Origin: Wolbachia endosymbiont (group A) of Bibio marci
GTDB lineage: Bacteria; Pseudomonadota; Alphaproteobacteria; Rickettsiales; Anaplasmataceae
Direction of reading: 5' to 3'
Assembly (NCBI RefSeq): GCF_947251645.1
Contig: NZ_OX366364.1
Coordinates: 372,001-436,000 of the forward strand
DNA length: 64,000 bases
This document shows positions 43,701 through 51,800 of the stretch, in pieces. The notes below the pieces were generated by a model, which was not told where the DNA came from, ran no database searches, and was given only the letters and a program-made list of their open reading frames with translations. How positions within the stretch are numbered: the first letter of the stretch is position 1; each line of letters opens with the position of its first letter. Made by a program: the position numbers and the translations under genes.

Positions 43701-44222
43701 GTTCCAGGTGGTATTACTGATATCATTCAAAATAACTTAGGAAATAATATCAGGATTAATAATGTTTCTGTTAGTCAGCAAACAGATGGTTGGAATTGTG
43801 GTTTATGGGCATTAGAAAATGCTAGTGATATTAATCGAGTTCTAAACGAAAATCCTGTTGGGCAAGTGCAGAATATCATAAATATAATACGCGATTTTCT
43901 TGGAAGAGGCCACCCAAACAGAGATAGAAATTACTTTCAGAACATAAGAGTGGGCATTTCACAATTATTCAGGAATGATCCGGGATTTCAAGATGTGCAA
44001 TTGCAAGCATACATTCAAAATAGAGAACAAATTGATCCATTACTACGTACTTATCTAGAATTAGGATATCACAGAGTGGGAGGAGGGTGTGGACCAGTAG
44101 AAGCACCTATATCGCTTGGTGTTAGTGATTCCAGTAATTTTGGTGACCTGCCACAGTCGAGTTTAGAAGGTCCTGAAGCTAGTCGTGTTTCTGACCTTAG
44201 CAAAGGTAAAGGCGGTAAGTAG
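40785..44222 (+). CDS. cifB: Cytoplasmic incompatibility factor CifB (CidB) with Ulp1-type deubiquitinase
   Basis: The 1145-residue protein pairs with CifA. Its C-terminal quarter is a Ulp1/C48 cysteine protease domain with the full catalytic set: His948 in LNNTHWVTLVIE, Asp967 in GYYADSTA, Gln999 in QQTDGW, and Cys1005 in GWNCGLWALENA. That active site is the deubiquitinase whose loss abolishes toxicity in wPip CidB. The first 750 residues should contain the two degenerate PD-(D/E)XK domains of the family; I cannot see intact catalytic residues. It is slightly shorter than the ~1170 residues I remember for wPip and wMel homologues. The Gly-rich tail ends SKGKGGK. The gene is intact. Confidence 0.95.
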   Translation: MSNGDGFIRSLVDGDLEGFRQGFESFLDQCPSFLYHVSAGRFLPVFFFSMFATAHDAGILTANERVYFRFDNHGIDTGGRNRNTGNLKVAVSTRSRDGQRVVKCYSISDRPNSNGLRFSTRERNALVQEIRRQNPNLREEDLNFEQYKVCMHGKGKSQGEAIATVFEAIREKDFRGRDKFAKYSASEVHFLRQFFRNRRLTIKEIEGRQLNQNQLRQLDRSVNFAQVAQGQQRIDNFMEILTSDDEENVRDPLREDILEYITDTYNNYRAQIENNIENRSQKFESHGFLLGFLANFSHRYTIGIDLDLSPRNSHVAFLVRHQAERENIPIVVNLATRAPSNIALNRARSHAERLHVFSFIPIHTESRNTVCVGLNFNLNLDPFSVDTVGLQQDRFPLVQRLFEYIEDEEVGENIRDFLLQHLPGEIPRNADNYNRVFNCITGFTFGSSAFDRHPLELEEEDEAPITKYIFRHGDEGLRCLTMVFHAEGSDIVILHIRAHDAQQQGAINLENLNINGNNVHVWEVSCTLNDQFELDIDQPNDLGLYHDYQNNNANNFLDGDLIQVPNVENVHGISERVMDDGWQDVGQHGELFQEISGILMPLRDAINVNSEDKFRSILHGTFYASDNPYKVLAMYKVGQTYSLKRGQEEEGERAILTRTTEQRLDLLLLRQSTENAPDTHPIVYVLGFANNAEEVAQKENNAKDRIKELMNKQRGYLLITSGNEVVLFPLIFNAGAGKVEGLISIPEGIGREEYVHRLDRGGRDSRPGVLVGPESVIDENPPEGLLSDQTRENLINYIRENPGRNRILPFDLGDNRCVSIITFEGSIQQLLEILRSRIRGGDNSIPTAQEIRRQIRDILRNQGIEVNDLLTLEFATRNGHYDYWLQQIDIAHAGRLRYQLRTEGNHTFEVANLARNDGNEHIVRVLNQFRENEEQQRLTLIITLNNTHWVTLVIERQNGNYVGYYADSTATAVPGGITDIIQNNLGNNIRINNVSVSQQTDGWNCGLWALENASDINRVLNENPVGQVQNIINIIRDFLGRGHPNRDRNYFQNIRVGISQLFRNDPGFQDVQLQAYIQNREQIDPLLRTYLELGYHRVGGGCGPVEAPISLGVSDSSNFGDLPQSSLEGPEASRVSDLSKGKGGK

Positions 44223-44934
44223 AGGTAATCGGTAGATGAAAGGAGTGTAACAAAAACCTTATGCATCAAGTAAAGATTGTGAGCAAATTTAAAGAAGTTA
44301 AGGTGGGTAACCTGTTTTTTTCTACTTGCAGCAATGTTTCAAAAAGTATATGTTTCGAGTTGGGTAAGGTTGAAGGAGGTTCTTAAATGAGCAACTATTA
44401 ATTTGGTAGTGTATAACATTAATAAATTTAAATGATGCAGCCATTTCCAGCAACAAAAATCAGCTAGCGTGAGAAGATTTTTTCTTGGAATCGCGTGGTC
44501 TAGAGTTAAGATCTTGGATGTTTTGGAGCATCTTTAGTGAATAAGCATTTCCTCCATTTTCAAGTTTTCGGATCGAGGTTTAGAGAGTTTTTTACTATTT
44601 GTATTGCTCTGCCTCTGTTGCTCTGATAGTTTCTCCTTCTGAATATAGTATGTTGAAAATATTATGCCAGAGAGTATAATAAAATCTATATCAAATACTT
44701 TACAAGAAAAAGTGGTGGTAGAGGCAAAAGTGAACACTAATAAGAACCAATTTAAGGAAAGCGCATGCTAGAGTTTGAAAAAGCAGCAAGAATATTATTG
44801 AAAGGTTAAATGGCGTATGATATAATATATATAGTGTAAAGATGTCAATAATTTTATTGACATCTTTACATTAATAGTTCTTAAATGTTTAGTGCTGTAA
44901 AATTAAATTATTAAGTTTTGTGAAGGGAGTAAAA
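44223..44934. other. 712-bp non-coding region after cifB
   Basis: Its first 110 bp resemble the DNA after the 337-aa gene at 59742: both contain GAAAGG(G)GAGTGT, an AACC-TATGC-TCAAG pattern, GAA-TTAAGGTGG, and then TGTTTTT. The middle (44330-44820) is AT-rich; a 67-codon minus-strand frame at 44534-44737 has no ribosome site or recognisable features. The region ends in the stem-loop at 44835-44870. I see no further gene. Confidence 0.5.
44835..44870. terminator. 17-bp perfect stem-loop before the 219-aa gene
   Basis: TGTAAAGATGTCAATAA and its exact complement TTATTGACATCTTTACA are separated by two T. No poly-T tract follows on either strand, so it is either the 3' end of the upstream transcript or an operator 64 bp before the ATG at 44935. 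Confidence 0.5.
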
Positions 44935-45579
44935 ATGGTAGAAAGCTTTCTAAGTAAGAACAAAGGCAGTAATTTTATTGAGGGGACAAAAATAATGAAA
45001 AATTTTTCAGATAATAACAAAAACGGTAGCTCAATTTTCCAAGGAAAAATCAGGGAGCAAGATTTCTCTGCGGAGCAGAAGTTAAATGAACTAAAAGCAG
45101 CCGTAGAGAAGCTTTCCAGACAAGATTTACTTAGAAGGCTCGAGTGTGAGCGTCAGGCCTCTAGTTGTATCGATGAAATATCATCTCAAGCAGAGCTACA
45201 TATCGGAGAAGATGATGATGAGGGTTACTTCAATTGTGAAAAACCATTGGGAGATTTCTGGAGTTTCTTTGAACCTCTCTTCAACCTTTTTGAAGTAAAT
45301 GTAGATGATCCGAAAATCTACCAAATGCTCAAGGAGAAGAAAGAAAAAAATTGGCTTCTTTCGATAATTAAATTTATGCGTGACAAGCTTAAGGAGTTAA
45401 TCAAGAAGATTTTTGCACGCGATTTAAGTTTCGATCAGAGGTTGGACAAAGAGATAAAAGAATTGCAGGAGAAATTAGGCAGTGGTGAGTTATCAGAAGA
45501 AGAGTTTGCAAGGGCGTTAGAAAGATTAACTGCATTGCAAGATCTAACGCCTACGACAATGTTACAAAAAATAATATAG
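44935..45579 (+). CDS. Unknown 214-aa acidic/helical protein
   Basis: I do not recognise this protein. From the ATG at 44935, preceded by a GGGAG ribosome site, it has a polar amino terminus, an acidic patch (HIGEDDDEGYF near residue 93), an aromatic block GDFWSFFEPLFNLFEV, a basic helix KLKELIKKIFARD near 155, and a C-terminal coiled-coil (LDKEIKELQEKLGSGELSEE). No membrane helix is evident. It follows cifB downstream of a strong stem-loop and is not obviously part of that operon. A GTG at 44920 would add five residues. Confidence 0.65.
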   Translation: MVESFLSKNKGSNFIEGTKIMKNFSDNNKNGSSIFQGKIREQDFSAEQKLNELKAAVEKLSRQDLLRRLECERQASSCIDEISSQAELHIGEDDDEGYFNCEKPLGDFWSFFEPLFNLFEVNVDDPKIYQMLKEKKEKNWLLSIIKFMRDKLKELIKKIFARDLSFDQRLDKEIKELQEKLGSGELSEEEFARALERLTALQDLTPTTMLQKII

Positions 45580-45713
45580 AGTTCAAAAGCGTGATTTCTA
45601 GGGAGTTTCTGCGCTCAAAGGCAAATTGAAAGCTTGAACCTAGAAGCTATACGAAAAGTCTGGTTGGTAGAAGTCATAGTCCTCGCGATTGAGTGTCATT
45701 CTATAACTTCCCC
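45580..45713. other. Non-coding spacer before the 211-bp element
   Basis: About 134 bp without a supported gene; nothing repetitive is visible in it. Together with the 211-bp element (45714-45924) it makes up the gap after the 214-aa gene. Confidence 0.4.
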
Positions 45714-45924
45714 CTTACTATTACCCACAAATATGAACGTTTGTTGCATAGCTCTTAATGGCATAATTTTTGCTTGAAATAACTGTTTATATGGTATAAC
45801 TTACAGCTTTTAGTTGCTAAAATTATAACTCTTAATTTAATAATTTTAATCTAATAATCTTTCAAGTTAATAAAATTATTTGAGTAAATACAATACCATG
45901 TCTTTATTTGTGGGTAATAGTAAG
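45714..45924. repeat. 211-bp MITE-like element with 20-bp perfect terminal inverted repeats
   Basis: CTTACTATTACCCACAAATA at 45714-45733 is the exact complement of 45905-45924. The 170-bp interior is AT-rich and non-coding; a TTGTTGCATAGC stretch at 45740 resembles the IS903-like end. I see no clear target duplication. No transposase with these ends is in the window. Confidence 0.7.
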
Positions 45925-45977
45925 ATTTTTAATATTGACATAAAATTAGTTGCCAAGAATACTATAATAGAGTAGAT

Positions 45978-46163
45978 GTGAGTTTTAAAATTTTGCAAAA
46001 ATTTACAGCAAAAAAGTTGGAAGCAGAACCCTTTTTAACTCATCTTTTTGAGATTTTTGACAATTTCTTAGAACTGAAGAAGGAAAGGTGTATTTTTTTA
46101 TTGACTTACCCATATATTACGGTAATCACTGAAGAATTAGTGAGTAATGGTTATAAAATATGA
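45978..46163 (+). CDS. Possible small gene coupled to the ankyrin gene
   Basis: A 61-codon GTG frame (SFKILQKFTAKKLEAEPFLT, then a hydrophobic ERCIFLLTYPYITVI) ends in the four-base overlap ATGA with the start of the ankyrin gene, an arrangement typical of translational coupling. I see no strong ribosome site. The upstream TACTATAATAG at 45959 could be its -10 box. It could be a real leader gene or the remnant of a longer amino terminus of the ankyrin protein. Confidence 0.4.
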   Translation: MSFKILQKFTAKKLEAEPFLTHLFEIFDNFLELKKERCIFLLTYPYITVITEELVSNGYKI

Positions 46164-47215
46164 GTGGTGGGGTATCAAGCAAGGAATTAAATGAAAGTTC
46201 ACTTAACATTTTAGGTCAGCCAGAAAACGATAGTAATATTCAAAATATAACGTCTTTTTCAGGAGCAGAAGCTGATCCAAATATACAGAACCAAGATGAA
46301 AAATTAGGTGACATTTTAGATCAGTTAGAAAGCAATAGAGGTCTATTAGATAATCCCAATGATATTCAACGTATAATGTCTCTTCTACAAGCAGGAGCTG
46401 ATCCAAATATACGGAGCCCAGATGGAAAAACTCTGTCATGTTACTTAGATGAAAAATTACGTGATATTTTAGATCAGTTAGAAAGCGATAGAGGTCTATT
46501 ATATTATTATGCTAAACATATAAGTCTTCTTCTACAAGCAGGAGCTGATCGAAATACACAAAACCAATATGAAAAAACTCTGTCACATTACTCAAATGAA
46601 CCATTACTTAACATTTTAAATGCGTTAGAAAGCAATGGAGATATATTAAATAATATTCAACATATAATTCTTCTTCTAGAAGCAGGAGCTAATCCAAATG
46701 TACAAAACCAAGAAGATGGAAAAACTCTGTTACATTACGTTGCTGAATGTAACGATACTGGCGGTATAAGGTTTCTTTTAGAAGTAATAAAAGCTAATCC
46801 AAATGTGCGAGATCAAAGTGGAAAGACTCCGTTAGATTATGCTGCTAAAAATAACTGCCTTCAAGCTAGAGAACTTCTTTTAGGAGCGGGTGCTAATCCA
46901 AATGTGCAAGATCAAAGTGGAAAGACTCCATCTGAATATGCTACTGAAGATGAGTGCCGTCAAGCTATTGAGGATTCGAGCCATAGTTCAGATGATTCTC
47001 ATGAAAATAAAGGTAATCCGGCAACACCTGATAGTTCGGTAGGTGAAAGAAACGATTGTTCAAATAGCTCTGGTGATGATAGTCAGGCAAAGCCTGCTGA
47101 ATTGAGTAATTGTAACACAGAAGAGGATTCGGACTATTATTCAGATAATTCTCGTGAAAATGAAGGTAATCCGACAACACCTGATGGTTCGGTAGATGAA
47201 AGTAATGATTGTTAA
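46160..47215 (+). CDS. Ankyrin-repeat protein, truncated by a nonsense codon
   Basis: The 351-residue frame has five to six ankyrin units (IQRIMSLLQAGADPNIRSPD, IISLLLQAGADRNTQ-type, GKTPLDYAAKNNCLQARELL) followed by an acidic, Ser/Asn-rich low-complexity tail with a duplicated segment. The stop TAA at 47213 falls in that tail exactly where the first copy of the duplicated segment has TCA (Ser). The same frame continues at once into the gene at 47255, so the two were probably one protein of about 750 residues. It is 2 kb downstream of cifB on the same strand and is a candidate host-interaction protein. Confidence 0.8.
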   Translation: MSGGVSSKELNESSLNILGQPENDSNIQNITSFSGAEADPNIQNQDEKLGDILDQLESNRGLLDNPNDIQRIMSLLQAGADPNIRSPDGKTLSCYLDEKLRDILDQLESDRGLLYYYAKHISLLLQAGADRNTQNQYEKTLSHYSNEPLLNILNALESNGDILNNIQHIILLLEAGANPNVQNQEDGKTLLHYVAECNDTGGIRFLLEVIKANPNVRDQSGKTPLDYAAKNNCLQARELLLGAGANPNVQDQSGKTPSEYATEDECRQAIEDSSHSSDDSHENKGNPATPDSSVGERNDCSNSSGDDSQAKPAELSNCNTEEDSDYYSDNSRENEGNPTTPDGSVDESNDC

Positions 47216-47254
47216 AATAACTCTGGTGATGATAGTCAGGTAAAGTCTGTTAAA

Positions 47255-48424
47255 TTGAGTGATTGTGACTCAGAAGACGAGGATTCGAGCTGTAGTTCAA
47301 GTGATGATCTTTTTCTAGAAGACTCACTTTTGATGAAGTTAGAAATACCATTAACTACAAGTGAAGAGGGGCTAATTAAAGGTTTTTATAAGGAGATAAT
47401 AGATATAACAAAAAACAAACAAGAACCTGAAGAAAGTATTCTAAAAAGTATTAAGAAAATAGTAAATGAGTACTTGGAGAAAGGAATAAGGTTAAATTCA
47501 AGTTGTAGTAATGATAATAAAAATGGCAGTGAAAAAGGTGATAAAGAAACTGTAACAAATTTAATATTTAAAGAAATAGAAGATGTTCTTATTAGTCGTG
47601 TGAAACCATGCGATGAAACCAGAGAGTATAGAGGAAGGGTTAATGATATTCCCGAACAAGAAGATAAAGGTAAAGATAAAGATGAAGCTTCAGACATCAT
47701 GGAAAGCATCATGGATGATTTATTGTTAAAAGGTGGGAAAGCAAAAGAATCTTTCTCCACCGGTACTGAGCTAGCACAAAATTATAACTATTCTTATATG
47801 AATGCTCGCAATAAAAAATATAAAGAAATTGAAAGCAAGCTAATAAGTATAGCATATGAAGGTATCGTAAACAGAGATAGGCAAGCTCAAAAGGAGGAGC
47901 TAGAGACAGTGGAGATAGATAATCAATATTTTTATATGAAATATTCACAAGATAGTATTATTGAACCTGTAAAAATCTTAAACAATGAAAAAGCTAAAGA
48001 GTTAAAATTAAAAGTCGGCATACTTCAAATTGGGGAAAGTATAGTGAGAGTTAAAGGCACAAAAGATGGAAAAAGAAATTATACAGATATCTTAAAAGGT
48101 AGCATTGAAATGTCTTTTACCACTGAGGTAGGAGAGATTAGTATTTATCTAAGTCCTAGTAAGGAAGATAGTGATAAAATAGAGGTAAAGATTTGTGAGG
48201 AGAGCAGAACAAGGTTTGACGAGTTAAAAGCTAAGAAGAAAAGTTTAGGAGAAAATTGTCTTTTGGGAGGAGAAAACGTTCTGAAAGCTATAGAAGATAA
48301 AGGTTTTAAGAAAAATGGTAGTGTGTCTACAGAGTCAATCGAGACTACTAAGGATGTTCCATCTACTGATCTCACGCAAGCTTGTTTGCAGCAAAAGAAA
48401 ACAGCAATGGCTCCACCAGGTTAA
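47255..48424 (+). CDS. C-terminal half of the split ankyrin protein, with shared unknown domain
   Basis: This 389-residue frame is in phase with the ankyrin frame, separated by one stop codon, and opens with the continuation of its acidic repeat (LSDCDSEDEDSSCSSSDDL). No ATG or ribosome site exists near the TTG at 47255, so independent translation is doubtful. The C-terminal 150 residues (GKRNYTDILKGSIEMSFTTE, DELKAKKKSLGENCLLGGEN) align with the 392-aa protein at 33133-34311 on the other side of cif. Its function is unknown. Either the gene is now dead, the stop is read through, or the split is fixed in this strain. Confidence 0.65.
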   Translation: MSDCDSEDEDSSCSSSDDLFLEDSLLMKLEIPLTTSEEGLIKGFYKEIIDITKNKQEPEESILKSIKKIVNEYLEKGIRLNSSCSNDNKNGSEKGDKETVTNLIFKEIEDVLISRVKPCDETREYRGRVNDIPEQEDKGKDKDEASDIMESIMDDLLLKGGKAKESFSTGTELAQNYNYSYMNARNKKYKEIESKLISIAYEGIVNRDRQAQKEELETVEIDNQYFYMKYSQDSIIEPVKILNNEKAKELKLKVGILQIGESIVRVKGTKDGKRNYTDILKGSIEMSFTTEVGEISIYLSPSKEDSDKIEVKICEESRTRFDELKAKKKSLGENCLLGGENVLKAIEDKGFKKNGSVSTESIETTKDVPSTDLTQACLQQKKTAMAPPG

Positions 48425-48490
48425 GTTAATGTATTTTTCAGGATAAGATTTTAAAAAATTAATCATGAATGTTCATACGTGTTAAATTAG

Positions 48491-48821
48491 AGCAGATGGT
48501 ATAAAAAGCAACAATTAACACAAGAGCTAAAGGCAAATAGCGATCTACCGATTATTGAAATAGTGCCACACAATGACAAACTCACTCAAAATTGTTCCGG
48601 TGATAGAGTCTGGCAGGGTTTTTCTGCCACAGCAAGCAATATGGCTCAATGATTTTGAGTATGAGATTTTAATGCTCCCAGAAGCCCGTTATGATGATCA
48701 GGTGGACAGTACGGTACAATATTTACAATGGATGAGAAAAACTAACACCAGTGCTTTCAGGGTCAGGGACTTTGGCCCCAACCCTAATAAAACACTTGGG
48801 TGGCTTAGGACGGTGGATTAG
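48491..48821 (+). pseudogene. Phage WO terminase large-subunit C-terminal remnant, frameshifted
   Basis: Two frames give one continuous terminase-like sequence: SRWYKKQQLTQELKANSDLP then IIEIVPHNDK up to about 48577, and, after a +1/-1 shift, SLKIVPVIESGRVFLPQQAI, WLNDFEYEILMLPEARYDDQ and VDSTVQYLQWM. The last part, with the RNase H-type Asp in ARYDDQVDS, matches the end of the large terminase of phage WO. The ATPase domain is gone. It shows that this island is derived from a prophage. The tail after NKTLG is scrambled. Confidence 0.8.
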
Positions 48822-48832
48822 GTACAAACCGC

Positions 48833-51800
48833 TTATACAAAAATTTCTTCTTGCAAGAGTTTCTTGATCTTAGGAAAATCTATCTTAGAACTTAGAAGAC
48901 AGTTATCACTAATTTTTTGATTACTAAAGAACTTGTGAAGTAAGCGTACTATCTCCTCAGGAGAACCTGATTGTACTTGCTCCTTCTCCTCAGGAGGAAG
49001 AACTGAGCACACTTGCTCTTTTGCTTCAGGAGAAGAAAGAAGTGAACACAGCCCCTCACTATCAACATAAAGTAAGTGTAGTAACTTCTCGTACCCAGGA
49101 GGAAAAAAGTTGGCGTCTAGCTTCTTCCTCATCTCAGGAGAAAGAACTTTGCGTAGTTCCTGCCTCTGGCTAGAGGTAAGAGATGCTTGCCTCTTTGGTC
49201 CACCTGGCACACCTCTATGCGTAGAAGAAGCCGGGTTTTTGAGTAGATTTTGAGCAGAATTTAATAATTCACTAAGCATATTTCCAAGTTTAACACCTAT
49301 TGACAGGTCCTGCTGAGATGAATCACTAAACTCTTCAGTAAGCGGCGTTGACTGTCCCCGCTCAAGCGACCCTAAACCACTATCTACAGAAATTTTAGAA
49401 CTACGGTCCCCGGGCATGTTTAGTTTGCCTACGGTACCTTGTGACGGGAGTTCTGTAATACTATCATTTAATTCAGTAGGCTTGTTTTCGGTATGTACTT
49501 CAGTAACAGGAGTCACTTTTAAGGATCGACTTTTTACTATTTCAATTGGGAGTGAAGGAGATCGTGTAGACAAAGGTAGTTCTTCAGTTACAGGAGTTAC
49601 AGGAGCACTTACACTTGAAGATATCGAACACACCGAACTACGTTCTCTGTTATTTCGCCCAAGAGAAGGTAGCACATTGCCTTTTAGTTTTGACCACATA
49701 CTACCTATAGACGAATTACTACACAAAGGACCACCCCCATGTTTCTTCGGAGATTCACTCTCTTGTGACTGTGCTTCAGAATACTCATCACTACTTTTTC
49801 GATCACTTTCATCAGTAACTTGCTGTTTTTCTTTCATGCTACAAATGTTCTCCGTATCTTCTGGAGGATCTGCAAAAATCCCAAGATTTGAGGATATTGA
49901 ATCATTCCTTGTCGTAAGAGAAGAAGTCGATGGTGGCAAACACCAAGAACTACTCCCTGTTAGCATATTTTTACCAGCGCCTCTCGATGATGAAGCTCCA
50001 CTCTGTGACAATGACCATAATCCTGCACTTGAAGCCGGTGATGACCAATGGTTCATTGGCTGACTAGTCCATGTTGACATACCTTTATTAGCATCTTTCG
50101 ATGATGAAGCTCCACTCTGTGACCATGATAAACCACTAGGTCCTGGTTTAGTAAATTGCATTGACGATATCCATTTATTTTCGGACGTGCCTTGTGATAA
50201 ACAAGGGTTCGTTTGCTGAGCCCAAGGGTTAGTCCCTACTGGATTAGCACCTTTCGATGATGAAGCTCCACTCTGTGACCATAACGAGGATCCTGGGATA
50301 CTACCACTAGCTGCTGCAGCACCTAGATTTCCCCCTTTAGATGGCCCTGGAACACCCTGACTAACTGTAGGAAAACTCAATTGTGTCGATGACCAAGATC
50401 CTTTACTCGTTCCAGCTGAATTTACATGATTGTGCAGCAGCCGTCCTTCTTTTTCCGTTTCTGATCCTTGCTCTGACCCTCGCCTGGGAGAATCCTCTAA
50501 TGCTCCATCCTGACTCCGCGTGGGAGACTCCCATTCCATATCTGACAGTTCAGTCGATGGCCCTGGACCACCACTTGAAGAACCAGAATCCTTAGGTTTC
50601 GGAGGTGAATTACTATCATAACCACTATCTGTGTCTGCTTTCCTTTGTTTGGGCGGTGTTCTTGGTGGTTCTGCATGCGTAGGAGAATTGAATGGAGAAG
50701 TCACTGTTGAGGAGAATTGACTCGAGCCACGTCTCTTAAAATTCTCAAGATCAACTGCAAATTCAAAACGTCCGTTTATTTGATTATATGAAATTGGAGA
50801 CTCCATAATTTCAGGAAATAAAAGAGCAATTCCTTTATTAGAGATAGCGTAAACTGGGTTTTCACAACTGGCAACATCTGGTTTTGCAGTCATACCTCTA
50901 ATATCACTTACAAAATCTTTATGTATTATATTAACTTTGTATGCATCCTTATGCTTTAAAGATTCAAGCTGACCACTATATCTTTTTGTTAAAGGTATAA
51001 GGACAAAATTATTACCTTTCTCTATTGTCTTTTTATCCGTAAAAATATCATACTCATAGGCATTAATTGATTTCCCTGTCCATTTAAAAATAAAATCGCC
51101 AAGAACATCTTTAAAATTTTCGACTTTAGAATCTTCTGTGCCTGGAGTTCTAAAATCAAATGCTACTTCCTTTTTAACATATTCTGTTACACTCTTGATT
51201 ACCTTATCGCTAACGTTTTTGACGTATAACATATCATCTTTATATTTGTAAAAGTCCGAGCTCTTCAGGCCACAGTTTTCTAACCTTGAGTTAAATTCTT
51301 TAATATATGCCTGCTTAAAAAATTCAAAAGTCTCTAAATCATATTCCCTCTCAAGGTATTCGTTGCTAAAAGCTATACAGTACAAATCAGGCCTACCTAT
51401 TGCTCCTGTTCCAACAGTTTCGTTTATCCATTCATATGCTTCTTCCTCAGTTATCCCTACTTCTTTTTGTAGACATGCAACCACTTTTGCTTCCACAGCC
51501 CTCTTAAACTCATTAGCAAAATGAACCTTCAAGTTACAAATTACTTCATTATTTGTAGAATCTGTAAGCTTCACTTTCTTTACATTTTCGTCTATATATT
51601 TTTCCTTCCAACTATTTACAAACGGAAAATAGTTTAAGTTATAATATTTACGTGCTACCTCACTTCCGCCAAGATATTGCCGCTTTATTATCTCCTCTCC
51701 TATTCCTCGTAGATATTCTTTTGTATCAGTATTACTAGCGAATAAACCAACAATCTTTTTACTTTCTACAGTAAAATTAGTATTGATCTTATCAGAAAAA

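Noticed and set aside
44534..44737. 67-codon minus-strand frame after cifB
   Set aside because: There is no ribosome site, no recognisable features, and it is AT-rich in composition.
49416..50063. 215-codon plus-strand frame opposite the 1003-aa gene
   Set aside because: It is the shadow of the Ser/Pro-rich region, which gives long open frames in the opposite strand.
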